49,710 bases of DNA from Amycolatopsis circi (GCF_003385235.1 NZ_PQIA01000070.1:1-49710); one strand, 5' to 3'. Positions 14,741 through 23,909 are shown, counted from the stretch's first letter. The notes: generated by a model from the letters alone, not told the origin. Numbers and translations: made by a program.

Positions 14741-16147
14741 CTAGACCCGCGCGAGTTCCGGGCTGGCGGCACGGAATCGCGGCACGACCGCGGTCAACGC
14801 CAGCCCGGCCACCGCCGCGACGGCGGCCACCGCGAACGTGGCGCGGAAACCCGCGAGCGACGGCACGGTGAACGAGCCGACGGTGATGGTCAGGTGGGCC
14901 AGCATCGTGGCCATCACGGCGCTGGACGTCGAGGTGCCGACGGAACGCATGAGCGAGTTGAGCCCGTTCGCCGACGCCGTTTCGGTGACCGGCACCGCGC
15001 TCATGATCAGCGCGGGCATTGCGGCGTAAGCGATTCCGACGCCCGCCCCGATGATCACCGACGCGATGATCAGCTCGACCGCGTTGGCCATCAGGAAAAT
15101 CGCGAAGAGGTAGCCGACCGCGATCACGGTCGCGCCGGTCATGAGCGTGACGCGAGCGCCGTAGCGGTTGGTCAGCCGCGCGGACACCGGGGACAGCGCC
15201 ATCATCACCAGGCCGTTCGGTGCGAGGCACAGACCGGCTTCCACCATGCTGAGGCCGAGGCCGTAGCCAGTCGCCGACGGCGCCTGCAGCAATTGCGGGA
15301 ACGACAACGACATCGCGTACATCGCGAAACCGACGAGGACCGACGCGAGGTTCGTGAACAGCACCGGCCGCCGCGCCGAAACGCGCAGATCGACCAGCGG
15401 GGCACGACGGCGCAGCTGGTACCAGCCCCAGGCAGCGAGAACGACCACGGCCGTCGCCGCGAACCCGAGCGTCGCCGGGCTGCCCCAACCCCATTCGCCG
15501 CCCTTCACGATCGGCAGCAACAGACTGGTGAGGCCGACGATGAGCCCCAGCGCGCCAAGGAAATCGAACGGCGCGGGCGTGCGGAGCGGCGATTCCGGGA
15601 CGAACCGCAGGATCAGCAACGCACAGCCGAGCCCGAGCCCGGCCGCGCCCCAGAACAGGACGTGCCAGTCCGCGTGCTCGGCCACTATCGCCGCGACCGG
15701 CAAGCCGATCGCGCCGCCGACGCCGAGCGTCGCGCTCATCAGCGAAATCGCGCCGCCGACGCGTTCCGGCGGCAGTTCGTCGCGCATGATGCTGATGCCG
15801 AGCGGGATGACGCCCATCGCGCAGCCCTGCAGCCCGCGGCCGACGATCATCAGCGCGAGCGAACTGGTGAGCGCCGAGACCACGGATCCGGCGATCAGCA
15901 CGGCGAGACTCACGAGCAGCACGCGGCGCTTGCCGTAAAGATCGCCGAGCCGCCCGGCGACCGGGGTGCACACCGCCGCCGCGAGCAACGTGACGGTGAC
16001 GACCCACGACGCGTCCGTCGGCGTGGTGTCGAGCAGCCTCGGGAACGCCGGGATCAACGGGATGACCAGCGTCTGCATGAACGAAGCGACCAGCCCGCAC
16101 GAGGCGAGCACCACGATGATCGGCCGCGCGCCTGCCCGTGCCACCAC
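14741..16147 (-). CDS. MFS transporter, DHA2 (14-helix) drug:H+ antiporter-type
   Basis: 468 residues, strongly hydrophobic throughout. The MFS motif A variant GRLGDLYGKRRVLL follows the second helix, and GLPVAAIVAE lies in the region of motif C. The family exports drugs or metabolites by proton antiport at the cytoplasmic membrane; some members move organic acids. The GTG start is at 16147. It converges on the ThDP enzyme. Membership in the catabolic cluster is only suggested by position, since no copy of the cluster operator lies upstream. Confidence 0.88.
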   Translation of the reverse strand: MVARAGARPIIVVLASCGLVASFMQTLVIPLIPAFPRLLDTTPTDASWVVTVTLLAAAVCTPVAGRLGDLYGKRRVLLVSLAVLIAGSVVSALTSSLALMIVGRGLQGCAMGVIPLGISIMRDELPPERVGGAISLMSATLGVGGAIGLPVAAIVAEHADWHVLFWGAAGLGLGCALLILRFVPESPLRTPAPFDFLGALGLIVGLTSLLLPIVKGGEWGWGSPATLGFAATAVVVLAAWGWYQLRRRAPLVDLRVSARRPVLFTNLASVLVGFAMYAMSLSFPQLLQAPSATGYGLGLSMVEAGLCLAPNGLVMMALSPVSARLTNRYGARVTLMTGATVIAVGYLFAIFLMANAVELIIASVIIGAGVGIAYAAMPALIMSAVPVTETASANGLNSLMRSVGTSTSSAVMATMLAHLTITVGSFTVPSLAGFRATFAVAAVAAVAGLALTAVVPRFRAASPELARV

Positions 16148-16232
16148 GTCCCCCGTTCCGTATGCCGTACCGGATTCGCACGCTACCGGGCGGGATGGCA
16201 GGAACGGTCGATTCGTGATCGATCCGACTTAG

Positions 16233-16244
16233 CGGACTGGTCCG
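16233..16244. promoter_or_regulatory. Palindrome CGGACTGGTCCG upstream of the MFS gene
   Basis: Five-base arms CGGAC and GTCCG flank TG, 86 bases before the MFS start, a position suited to a TetR-type operator. No regulator gene is adjacent, so the assignment is weak. Confidence 0.35.
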
Positions 16245-16275
16245 TTTGGCCCAGCGCTTGCTCGGCTCGGCGGGT

Positions 16276-16737
16276 TCAGAGCCATTGTTTGACGCCGCCG
16301 TGGCCGGAGCAGGTGCCGGAACGGTGCTGGCTGTAGCTGTAACTGCCGTCCTTGCACTGCGCGGTCGCGCCGGAGGGGTTCGAGTCCGGGCGGTGGACGC
16401 AGTTTCCGGAGGAGTTGCGGTAGTAGTCGGCACCGCAGTCGGCGGGCGCGGGATTCGGTGCTGGCTGCTCCTTGGGCGCGGTGACTCGCGGTGCGGCCTG
16501 GGTCTTCGGCGCCGTTTTCGGCTTGGCCACCGTGGTCGGCGGCGCCACCGGCGGGGTGGTCACCGGGACCGCGATCGACGGTGTCGTTGGCGTCGCCGAC
16601 GTTTCCGGCGCGCTGTAGGTCGTCGGCGGCGGCGAATACTCGCTTGTGACCGCCGACGGTGCGTTCCCGACCGGTGCCGCTCCGCATCCGGCGACCAAAA
16701 CGCCCGCGGCCAACGCCATCCCCAGTTTCCGCAGCAT
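16276..16737 (-). CDS. Secreted lipoprotein with C-terminal DUF3761 domain
   Basis: 153 residues. The signal peptide MLRKLGMALAAGVLVAGCG ends in the lipobox LVAGC. A Pro/Thr/Ala-rich linker of about 75 residues leads to a compact C-terminal domain with YYRNSSGNCVHRP and GATAQCKDGSYSYSQHRSGT, then CSGHGG, the signature of DUF3761. Four cysteines in that domain could pair outside the cell. Function is unknown. It lies 66 bases downstream of the large receptor-like gene on the same strand, so the two may be cotranscribed. Confidence 0.85.
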   Translation of the reverse strand: MLRKLGMALAAGVLVAGCGAAPVGNAPSAVTSEYSPPPTTYSAPETSATPTTPSIAVPVTTPPVAPPTTVAKPKTAPKTQAAPRVTAPKEQPAPNPAPADCGADYYRNSSGNCVHRPDSNPSGATAQCKDGSYSYSQHRSGTCSGHGGVKQWL

Positions 16738-16803
16738 GCGGTTCCTCCTCGCAATCCAGACAAACGAGGAGGTCGCGAATCCGCGGGAAACTGTTACAGC
16801 GGC

Positions 16804-19632
16804 TCAGCCGTCCGCCGGGCACCAGGAATCCGGCGTTCGGCCGACCGCCTTGCCGCAGAAGCCCTGCAGTTCCGGATCGACCTCGCCGCCCTGGACGTGC
16901 AGGACCGCGAGCGGCTTGTCCTGGGGGACGTGCCTGCCGATGTCTCCGCCGTAGTCGATGGTTCCGCTGACGCCCTCGATGTACTTGTTGGTCTGGTCGG
17001 CGTCCGGCCGCGAGGTGTGGATCGCGGCGATCTCGCGCCATACCGCGCCGGGCGTCACCGGGATTTTCGACGACGTCTCCCGCAGGTACGCGGTCGCGGT
17101 GATCATCACCAGAGCGGCGTCGTAGGACAGCGCGGCGTGGCCGTCGAACGACCGGCCTTTTTCGGTGTGCTCGAAGGAGAACTTGGCGTTGAGCGTGGCG
17201 TAGAAGTCGCGGGCGAGACCTTTCGCGGGCGTGGCCGGTGCGTTCGCGAGCGCGAAATAGTAGTACGGCAGCGCGCGATGGTCTTCTCGCGCAACGGAAT
17301 CAGCGACGAAACGCGCGACATCGTCGTCGCCGATGAGCGTCGCGGTGCTGCCGCACTGCGCGGCCCCGGCCAGGAACGCCCCGAAATCGGGGACGCCTCG
17401 GCCGGCGAAGAACGCGTACCCGTCGTAGGAGCAGCTGTCCCGCCCGGCAGCGCCCGCGTTGCCCACGAGCCGGTCGCCGTACCGAAGATGCGCGGACTTC
17501 GCCGTTTGCCCTTCGTCCGGGACGAACGCGCGTGCTTCGACCGCGAAACCCTTCTCCTTGAACGCTTTCACCAGATTGTCGCGAAGGTTGGGGCTGTAGA
17601 AATCGGTGTCGTCGTCGGAGTAGTAGACGCGGAGCGATCGAGGGCCGGGGCGCTGGGCGGCGAAGGACGCGGCCACCTCCGCTTCCCTTCGGTTTTGCGG
17701 TGCGACCTGGAAGTAGATCGGATTCTGGTCCGCGAGCTGGTCCGCGGTCAGGGTCGCGGCGACCACCGGGATGCCCGCGTCGCCGAGCGCGCGGATCGTG
17801 TCGGCCGTCGGCTCGCTGCTCATGTCGAGCCCGACCACGCCGACGATGCTGGGGTCCTGTTTCGCCATCTCCAGCAGGGTGCGCGCGACCTGCGCGCCTT
17901 GGAGCATTCCCTTGCCTCCGTTGGCGATCAGCATGCGCACGATCGGCTCGGCCGCGGCGGTCGCGTCGAGCTGCCGCGACTGCGCGACCGCGAAACCTTC
18001 CAGCGATTCCCGTTCCGCGGTGAGCCCTTCCGCGGTGCCGTTCGACGACGTCAGCGCCTCCAGGTCGACCAGCGTGATGTACGGCCGCTCCGGATGCTGC
18101 TGGTGCAGTTCTCCGGCCCGCCGGTTCTGGTCCGCGATCACGGCTTCGACCTGCTGGATCGTCCCCTCCTTGTCGGCCGGGGCGAAGAGCGTGAACGTGC
18201 CGTCGGACACGCCGACGCACTGGTCGTCCACCCGGGTCAGCCATTCGCTCGAGGTGCCGCAGTGACTGTCCAGAAAGGACTGGTAGCGCACGACGGCGAA
18301 CGCGGCGACCAGCGCGAGCACCACCGCGGGCACCCCGGCCCGGACCCAGCGCGTCGTCCACCACGCCGCCCGTCCGCGTCCGCCGGACAGGTCGTAATGC
18401 TCGCCGAGGGCCAGCATCACCTTGCGCGCCTCGGTTTTCTCGTCATCGGTCTGCGGCGCGTCAAGCCCGATCGGCAGGTACCACGCGGTGGGGCGGCGGG
18501 CGCGGCGGTCGGCGCTGAGCCGGTTCTGCCACACCTGATACGCGTGGGCGGAACCGGCGGCGTGATACTTCGGCCGGTCTTCGCTCGGCGCGGCGTCCGG
18601 CGGCGGCGCCTGGCTCGCGCTCACCACGAGCAGCGGATCGAAGAGGCCGACCTGGTTGCGGACCTCGTTGATCAGCTCCAGCAGCCGATAGCCGCCATTG
18701 GCCGGGCCGACCTCGTCGAGCAGCAGCACCGGATACGTCATCCGGCGCCTCCGCCAGAACTGCCACGGCCGCAGCCGGTACTCGCGCCGCAGGTCTTCCA
18801 GGAACGCGTTGACCAGCAGCCGCGCGACGAATTCCGGCGACTCCTTCTGCCATTCGCCCTGCGTGAGGCGCAGTGCGAAACGGACGAAGCTGCCCGACAT
18901 CTCCGGCGCGAGATGCGGCTGGCGCAGGAACCACCGGTACCGCCCGGACAGCCCCGGGACGCGCCCGGTGACGGCGATCCGGAAGGTCACGAACGTCAGC
19001 AACCGGAGCAGCAGCAAGGGAAACCGCCAGGTCGGATGCTGCGGCACCAGTTCGCGGCTGACGTTTTCGATGGCCGAGCGGAACCGGGTCAGCAGACCGT
19101 TCTCCTGCAGTTCGCGCAGCAAGGTGCGTTCAGGCTCGACGTCGTCGTCCGGGAACTGCTTCGTCATGAGCTGGTCGACCAGCGTGAACAGCCGGAACCG
19201 CAACCGGCTTTCCCGCGTGTGGGAACTGCGGCCGAGAATGTTGCGGGCGAGCCACAGAATGTCGCGCACCGCGTTGACGCTTTTCTCGGTCGCCTCGCCC
19301 GGTTTGTCGATCTCCGGCTGACCGGCGAGCGAGAGGCAGGCGGAACGCACAGTGCCCGCCGGTTTCGCGTTCTGCAACCGGGAGCCCAGCTCCTCGAGCA
19401 CTCCCTCGCGCGCGTCGCCCACGAGGCACACCATGGGCAGCCCCCGCCGACCGGCGCGCTCCCGGTGATAACCGGGGCGCCATTCTCCGTCGTCCTGCAA
19501 TTCCCGCGGCCGGTCGCCGATGCGGGGCCGCTGATAAAGCGCCCCGATGAGCTTGACAAGCCGATCTGCCCCAGCGAACGCGAGCTGCTCCCCCGCGACG
19601 GCCACCGTCTGGTCCATGCCGAAGTAAACCAT
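16804..19632 (-). CDS. One-pass membrane protein: NTPase-like cytoplasmic region plus extracellular periplasmic-binding-like domain
   Basis: 942 residues. Residues about 66-85 (PMVCLVGDAREGVLEELGSR) sit where a P-loop would be but lack the GK[S/T] core. A Walker B-like strand, YPVLLLDEVG, is at about 300-309, and LLVVSAS at about 334-340 resembles sensor 1. A hydrophobic run at about 203-222 may touch the membrane. One clear transmembrane helix lies at about 433-449. After it, residues about 490-920 resemble the type-1 receptor-ligand fold used by branched-chain amino-acid binding proteins (VGVVGLDMSSEPTADTIRAL; AGIPVVAATLTADQLADQNP; YDAALVMI). The architecture suggests extracellular ligand sensing coupled to a cytoplasmic module. 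No permease genes are nearby, so ABC import is unlikely. The exact start is uncertain. Confidence 0.8.
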   Translation of the reverse strand: MVYFGMDQTVAVAGEQLAFAGADRLVKLIGALYQRPRIGDRPRELQDDGEWRPGYHRERAGRRGLPMVCLVGDAREGVLEELGSRLQNAKPAGTVRSACLSLAGQPEIDKPGEATEKSVNAVRDILWLARNILGRSSHTRESRLRFRLFTLVDQLMTKQFPDDDVEPERTLLRELQENGLLTRFRSAIENVSRELVPQHPTWRFPLLLLRLLTFVTFRIAVTGRVPGLSGRYRWFLRQPHLAPEMSGSFVRFALRLTQGEWQKESPEFVARLLVNAFLEDLRREYRLRPWQFWRRRRMTYPVLLLDEVGPANGGYRLLELINEVRNQVGLFDPLLVVSASQAPPPDAAPSEDRPKYHAAGSAHAYQVWQNRLSADRRARRPTAWYLPIGLDAPQTDDEKTEARKVMLALGEHYDLSGGRGRAAWWTTRWVRAGVPAVVLALVAAFAVVRYQSFLDSHCGTSSEWLTRVDDQCVGVSDGTFTLFAPADKEGTIQQVEAVIADQNRRAGELHQQHPERPYITLVDLEALTSSNGTAEGLTAERESLEGFAVAQSRQLDATAAAEPIVRMLIANGGKGMLQGAQVARTLLEMAKQDPSIVGVVGLDMSSEPTADTIRALGDAGIPVVAATLTADQLADQNPIYFQVAPQNRREAEVAASFAAQRPGPRSLRVYYSDDDTDFYSPNLRDNLVKAFKEKGFAVEARAFVPDEGQTAKSAHLRYGDRLVGNAGAAGRDSCSYDGYAFFAGRGVPDFGAFLAGAAQCGSTATLIGDDDVARFVADSVAREDHRALPYYYFALANAPATPAKGLARDFYATLNAKFSFEHTEKGRSFDGHAALSYDAALVMITATAYLRETSSKIPVTPGAVWREIAAIHTSRPDADQTNKYIEGVSGTIDYGGDIGRHVPQDKPLAVLHVQGGEVDPELQGFCGKAVGRTPDSWCPADG

Positions 19633-19800
19633 GCGGCCGACGGGAGGGGTCCCGGAATTGTGCCGTCATGGCAAGGGTTTCCCGGTTCGCCGCGGGCGGC
19701 TCGCGGCCGTTCGGGTGGCGGCGGGTTCAGCCGTTCGCAGGACGCGTGGTTGCGCTCGGCTACGGGTTCCCGGGCGAGCGTTGATCAATTTTCTCATCCA

Positions 19801-19815
19801 CTACGAAAAACGTAG
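19801..19815. promoter_or_regulatory. Inverted repeat CTACG-A5-CGTAG
   Basis: This A/T-rich hairpin or operator-like repeat lies in the 206-bp gap upstream of the receptor-like gene and just beyond the stop of the SRPBCC gene. It lacks the U-tract of a terminator, so a binding site is more likely. The rest of the gap shows no gene. Confidence 0.35.
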
Positions 19816-19838
19816 ATCAGCACTTCGGTAATAGAGAA

Positions 19839-20285
19839 TTAATTGCTCGCCAGTCGCGCGATCGTTCCCAGCAACCTCCGCATGCCGACGGCGTGGCCGC
19901 CGCTCCCGATGACGAGCAAGCGGTAGCCAACCCCGAATATTCCAGGAAACCGGGCCCGGCTCTCGGCGCGGACCAAGGTCTGTCCCTCCGCGGCGGCTTC
20001 GAGCCGGAAAGCAAGGCGGTACTCGGAAAACCGATGCCGTCCGGCGAGCGCGAGCAGTTCGTGCGGTTCGGCCGCGACGACCCGGAAGCCGGGAACAGTC
20101 GAACCTTCGGCGAGCGGCCGGGGGCCAGTCGCTTTCCAGTCGGCGGCACCGACCGCCCAGGCGTAGCCGGTCGCCAATCGGCCCGACAAACGCTCGACGA
20201 CCTCATTGACCGCACGCCAGGTTGTCTCGGCGTCGGCAGGCACGACGATCCGATGTTCGTCCAAGAACGGCAGCTGTTCCGTCAT
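19839..20285 (-). CDS. SRPBCC-like (polyketide cyclase/START superfamily) protein
   Basis: About 148 residues. The N-terminus DEHRIVVPADAETTWRAVNE followed by GSTVPGFRVVAAEPHELLAL and YRLAFRLEA fits the helix-grip fold of SRPBCC ligand-binding proteins, although identity to a specific subfamily is not clear. I start it at ATG 20285, which has GGAGGTGAC directly upstream; a longer reading to 20348 would run through the terminator hairpin at 20303-20340. Function is unknown. Confidence 0.65.
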   Translation of the reverse strand: MTEQLPFLDEHRIVVPADAETTWRAVNEVVERLSGRLATGYAWAVGAADWKATGPRPLAEGSTVPGFRVVAAEPHELLALAGRHRFSEYRLAFRLEAAAEGQTLVRAESRARFPGIFGVGYRLLVIGSGGHAVGMRRLLGTIARLASN

Positions 20286-20298
20286 CGTCACCTCCGCG

Positions 20299-20340
20299 AA
20301 AAACGGGGCCGCCCCGGGGAAATCCCCGGAACGGCCCCGT
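20299..20340 (-). terminator. Intrinsic terminator of the fadA-fadB operon
   Basis: Read leftward, a long G+C-rich stem formed from ACGGGGCCG and CGGCCCCGT with an inner CCGGGG/CCCCGG helix is followed by a run of five T. It lies 18 bases beyond the fadB stop. Confidence 0.85.
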
Positions 20341-20357
20341 CGTGACACCGTCAGGCC

Positions 20358-22529
20358 TTATTCGTAGATCTCGCCCTTGGCTGCCTTCTCCACCAGCGAC
20401 TGCGGCGGCTCGAAGTGGCTGCCGTACCGCGCCGCCAGTTCACGAGCCCGGTCCACGAAGCCCTGCAGGCCGCCCTCGTACTGGTTGATGTACTGGATCA
20501 CGCCGCCGGTCCAGGCCGGGAAGCCGATGCCGAAGATGGACCCGATGTTGGCGTCCGCGACCGTGGTCAGGACGCCCTCGTCGAAGCACTTCACCGTTTC
20601 CAGCGCCTCGGCGAAGAGCATGCGCTCCTTGAGGTCCTCGAACGGCACGTCCGCCGAACCCGAGCCGAACGCCTCGCGCAGGCCCGGCCACAGACCGGTG
20701 CGCTTGCCGTTCTCGTCGTACTCGTAGAAGCCCGCCCCGGTGGAGCGGCCCTTGCGGTCGTACTTGTCGAGCATCGTGTCGATGACGGCCTCGGACGCGT
20801 GCGGCGTCCAGGTGCCGCCCTCGGCCTCGATCGCGGCACGGGTTTCCGCGCGGATCTTGCGCGGCAGCGTCAGGGTCAGCTCGTCCATCAGCTGCAGCGG
20901 CGGCGCCGGGTACCCGGCCTGCGAACCCGCCTGCTCGATCGACGCCGGCTCGACGCCCTCGCCCAGCGCGGCGACGGCCTCGTTGATGAAGGTGCCGATG
21001 ACCCGCGAGGTGAAGAAGCCGCGGCTGTCGTTGACGACGATCGGGGTCTTGCGGATCTGCAGGGTGTAGTCGAAGACCTTCGCCAGCGTGGCGGGCGACG
21101 TCTTCTCGCCGCAGATGATCTCGACCAGCGGCATCTTGTCCACCGGCGAGAAGAAGTGGATCCCGATGAAGTCCTCGGTCCGCTGCACGCCCTCGGCGAG
21201 CGCGGTGATCGGCAGGGTCGAGGTGTTGGAGCCCAGCACCGCGTCCGCGTTGACGATGCTCTCGATCTCGCCGAACACCTTGTGCTTCAGCTCGACGCTC
21301 TCGAACACGGCCTCGATCACGAAGTCGACGCCCGCGAAGTCGGCCGGGTCGGCGGTCGGCTTGATCCGCGCCAGCAGCGCGTCCGACTTCTCCTGCGTGG
21401 TCTTGCCGCGCGAGAGAGCCTTCTCCTCGAGCTTGACCGCGTAACCCTTGCCCTTGTCGGCCGCCTCCTGCGAGACGTCCTTGAGGACCACGTCGATGCC
21501 CGCCTTCGCGGACACGTAGGCGATCGCGGCGCCCATCATCCCGGCGCCGAGCACGCCGACCTTCTTGGCGGTGTACTTCTCGAACCCGTCCGGACGCGAA
21601 CCGCCGGAGTTGATCGACTGCAGGTCGAAGAAGAACGCCTTGGTCATGTTCTTCGAAACCTGCCCGATGGCCAGGCTCACGAAGTAGCGCGTCTCGACCT
21701 GGATCGCGGTGTCGAAGTCGACCTGCGAACCCTCGATCGCGGCGGCGAGGATCGCGCGCGGCGCGGGCATCGGCGCGCCCTTGAGCTGCTTGCGCAGGTT
21801 CGCCGGGAACGCGGGCAGGTTCGCCGCGAAGCTCGGGTTCGACGGGGTGCCGCCCGGGATCTTGTAGCCCTTGACGTCCCACGGCTGCACGCCGCCCTCG
21901 GGGTTGGCCTTGATCCAGGCCTTCGCGGCGGGCACCAGCTCGTCGACGGTGTCCACGACCTCGTGCACCAGGCCCAGCTCCAGCGCCTTGCGCGGCTTGA
22001 GCCGCTGGCCCTGCAGCAGCACGTTCAGCAGCGCGCTCTGGATGCCGAGCAGCCGCACGGTGCGGACCACGCCGCCGCCGCCGGGCAGCAGGCCGAGGGT
22101 GACCTCGGGCAGGCCGATCTGGCTGCCCTTGACGTCGGCCGCGATGCGATGGTGCGTCGCCAGCGCGATTTCGAGGCCGCCGCCGAGCGCCGCGCCGTTG
22201 ATGGCCGCGACGACCGGCTTGCCGAGCTGCTCGAGCCGGCGCATCTGGCCCTTCATCGCGGTGCTGGACGCGGTGATCTCGGCCGCGTGCTCCGGCTGCG
22301 CCTGGATCAGGTCGCGCAGGTCGCCGCCGGCGAAGAAGGTCTTCTTCGCCGAGGTGAGCACGACGCCGGCGATGTCGTCCTTCTCCGCTTCGAGCCGGTC
22401 CACGGTCGCGGCGAGCGACTCGCGGAAGGCCTGGTTCATCGTGTTGGCCGACTGGTCCGGGTCGTCCAGCGTCAGCGTGACGATGCCCTCGGAATCCTTG
22501 TCCCAGCGGATGGTCTTGCTCTCGGTCAT
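20358..22529 (-). CDS. fadB: Fatty-acid oxidation multifunctional protein: enoyl-CoA hydratase / 3-hydroxyacyl-CoA dehydrogenase
   Basis: 723 residues. The N-terminal crotonase domain has the oxyanion loop INGAALGGGLEIALATHH with Glu120 and LPEVTLGLLPGGGG with Glu142, the two catalytic acids. The NAD-binding GxGxxG is VGVLGAGMMGAAIAY at about 324-337, and the dehydrogenase catalytic His is in GIHFFSPVDKMPLVEII. It performs the hydration and oxidation steps of beta-oxidation and pairs with the thiolase encoded 8 bases upstream. Start ATG 22529. Confidence 0.95.
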   Translation of the reverse strand: MTESKTIRWDKDSEGIVTLTLDDPDQSANTMNQAFRESLAATVDRLEAEKDDIAGVVLTSAKKTFFAGGDLRDLIQAQPEHAAEITASSTAMKGQMRRLEQLGKPVVAAINGAALGGGLEIALATHHRIAADVKGSQIGLPEVTLGLLPGGGGVVRTVRLLGIQSALLNVLLQGQRLKPRKALELGLVHEVVDTVDELVPAAKAWIKANPEGGVQPWDVKGYKIPGGTPSNPSFAANLPAFPANLRKQLKGAPMPAPRAILAAAIEGSQVDFDTAIQVETRYFVSLAIGQVSKNMTKAFFFDLQSINSGGSRPDGFEKYTAKKVGVLGAGMMGAAIAYVSAKAGIDVVLKDVSQEAADKGKGYAVKLEEKALSRGKTTQEKSDALLARIKPTADPADFAGVDFVIEAVFESVELKHKVFGEIESIVNADAVLGSNTSTLPITALAEGVQRTEDFIGIHFFSPVDKMPLVEIICGEKTSPATLAKVFDYTLQIRKTPIVVNDSRGFFTSRVIGTFINEAVAALGEGVEPASIEQAGSQAGYPAPPLQLMDELTLTLPRKIRAETRAAIEAEGGTWTPHASEAVIDTMLDKYDRKGRSTGAGFYEYDENGKRTGLWPGLREAFGSGSADVPFEDLKERMLFAEALETVKCFDEGVLTTVADANIGSIFGIGFPAWTGGVIQYINQYEGGLQGFVDRARELAARYGSHFEPPQSLVEKAAKGEIYE

Positions 22530-22537
22530 CTCGGTCC

Positions 22538-23749
22538 TCACACCCGCTCGATGATGGTCGCGACACCCATGCCGCCGCCGATGCACAGGGTCACCAGCGC
22601 CCGGCGCGCCTCGCGGCGTTCCAGCTCGTCGACCACCGTGCCGACCAGCATCGCGCCGGTGGCGCCGAGCGGGTGGCCCATGGCGATCGCGCCGCCGTTG
22701 ACGTTGATCTTCTCGTCCGGAAGGTCGAAGTCCTTCTGCCACTTGAGCACGACGGACGCGAACGCCTCGTTGAGCTCCCACAGGTCGATGTCGTCCGGGG
22801 TCAGGCCCGCGGTCTTCAGGACCTTCTCGGTGGCCGGCGTCGGACCGGTCAGCATGATCGTCGGCTCGGAGCCGATCGAGGCGGTGGCGACGATGCGCGC
22901 CCGCGGCGTGAGGCCGAAGGTCTTGCCCGCCTGCTCGGACCCGACCAGGACGATCGCCGAACCGTCGACGATGCCGGACGAGTTGCCGCCGGTGTGCACG
23001 TGGTCGATCTTCTCGACCTGGTGGTACTTCTGGAGCGCGACGGCGTCGAAGCCGCCCATCTCGCCGATCGTGGTGAAGGCGGGCTTGAGCTTCGCCAGAC
23101 CCTCCACAGTGGACCCCGGGCGGCGGTGCTCGTCGTGGTCGAGGATCGTGACGCCGTTCATGTCCTTCACCGGCACCACGGACTTCGCGAAGTAGCCGCC
23201 GGACCAGGCCGCCTCGGCCTTCTCCTGAGAGCGGACCGCGAACGCGTCGACGTCCTCGCGGGAGAAGCCCTCCATCGTCGCGATCAGGTCCGCGCCGATG
23301 CCCTGCGGGGCGATGTACTGGTCGTACGCGGTGGCCGGGTCCATGAACAGCGCGCCGCCGTCCGAACCCATCGGCACCCGCGACATCGACTCGACGCCGC
23401 CCGCGATGATCAGCTGGTCCCAGCCGGAGCGGACCTTCTGCGCCGCGACGTTCGTGGCCTCGAGCCCGGACGCGCAGAACCGGTTGAGCTGCACGCCCGC
23501 GACCGTCTGCGGCAGGCCCGCGACGAGCGCGGCGGTGCGCGCGATGTCCGCGCCCTGCTCGCCCACCGGGGACACGACGCCGAGCACGATGTCGTCGATC
23601 GCCTGCGGATCGAGGTTCGGGTGGCGGACCTTCAGCTCCTGGATGAGGCCGACCACCAGGTCGACCGGCTTGGTGCCGTGCAGGGCACCGCCCTTGTTCT
23701 TGCCCCGGGGCGTGCGCAACGCCTCGTAGATGTAGGCCTCGCTACTCAC
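22538..23749 (-). CDS. fadA: Acetyl-CoA C-acyltransferase (thiolase)
   Basis: 403 residues from GTG 23749, which has GGAGGAG eight bases upstream. The nucleophile Cys92 is in LNRFCASGLEATN; the His motif is GHPLGATGAMLVGT and the second catalytic Cys is in TLCIGGGMGVATI. It cleaves 3-oxoacyl-CoA as the last step of beta-oxidation, in complex with the fadB product. The promoter region is shared with the divergent double TetR gene. Confidence 0.95.
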   Translation of the reverse strand: MSSEAYIYEALRTPRGKNKGGALHGTKPVDLVVGLIQELKVRHPNLDPQAIDDIVLGVVSPVGEQGADIARTAALVAGLPQTVAGVQLNRFCASGLEATNVAAQKVRSGWDQLIIAGGVESMSRVPMGSDGGALFMDPATAYDQYIAPQGIGADLIATMEGFSREDVDAFAVRSQEKAEAAWSGGYFAKSVVPVKDMNGVTILDHDEHRRPGSTVEGLAKLKPAFTTIGEMGGFDAVALQKYHQVEKIDHVHTGGNSSGIVDGSAIVLVGSEQAGKTFGLTPRARIVATASIGSEPTIMLTGPTPATEKVLKTAGLTPDDIDLWELNEAFASVVLKWQKDFDLPDEKINVNGGAIAMGHPLGATGAMLVGTVVDELERREARRALVTLCIGGGMGVATIIERV

Positions 23750-23823
23750 TGAACAACTCCTCCGCGAAGCGGCATGGATGGACACTGCGGTGTATCTCGC
23801 GGCCGACTATACCGGCCAGTAAG

Positions 23824-23841
23824 TGCTAATGGCCATTAACA
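23824..23841. promoter_or_regulatory. Operator-like palindrome TGCTAATGGCCATTAACA
   Basis: A perfect 12-bp core, TAATGGCCATTA, extends to 16 of 18 symmetric positions. It lies between fadA (start 23749) and the TetR gene (start 23910), where autoregulation and control of fadAB would act. Binding is inferred. Confidence 0.65.
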
Positions 23842-23909
23842 TAAGCCCGATGAACCCCATGGTGTCAATGGGTTGCCGTAGTTTCGATACGCGCTATGGT
23901 CAGTTCACC

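Noticed and set aside
16804..19632. ABC transporter substrate-binding protein
   Set aside because: The binding-type domain is C-terminal to a transmembrane helix in a large protein and no permease or ATPase gene is adjacent.
16246..19815. 1189-codon rightward open frame opposite the receptor-like gene
   Set aside because: It is Arg/Ala/Gly-rich with no domain, whereas the leftward frame has clear domains and a membrane helix.
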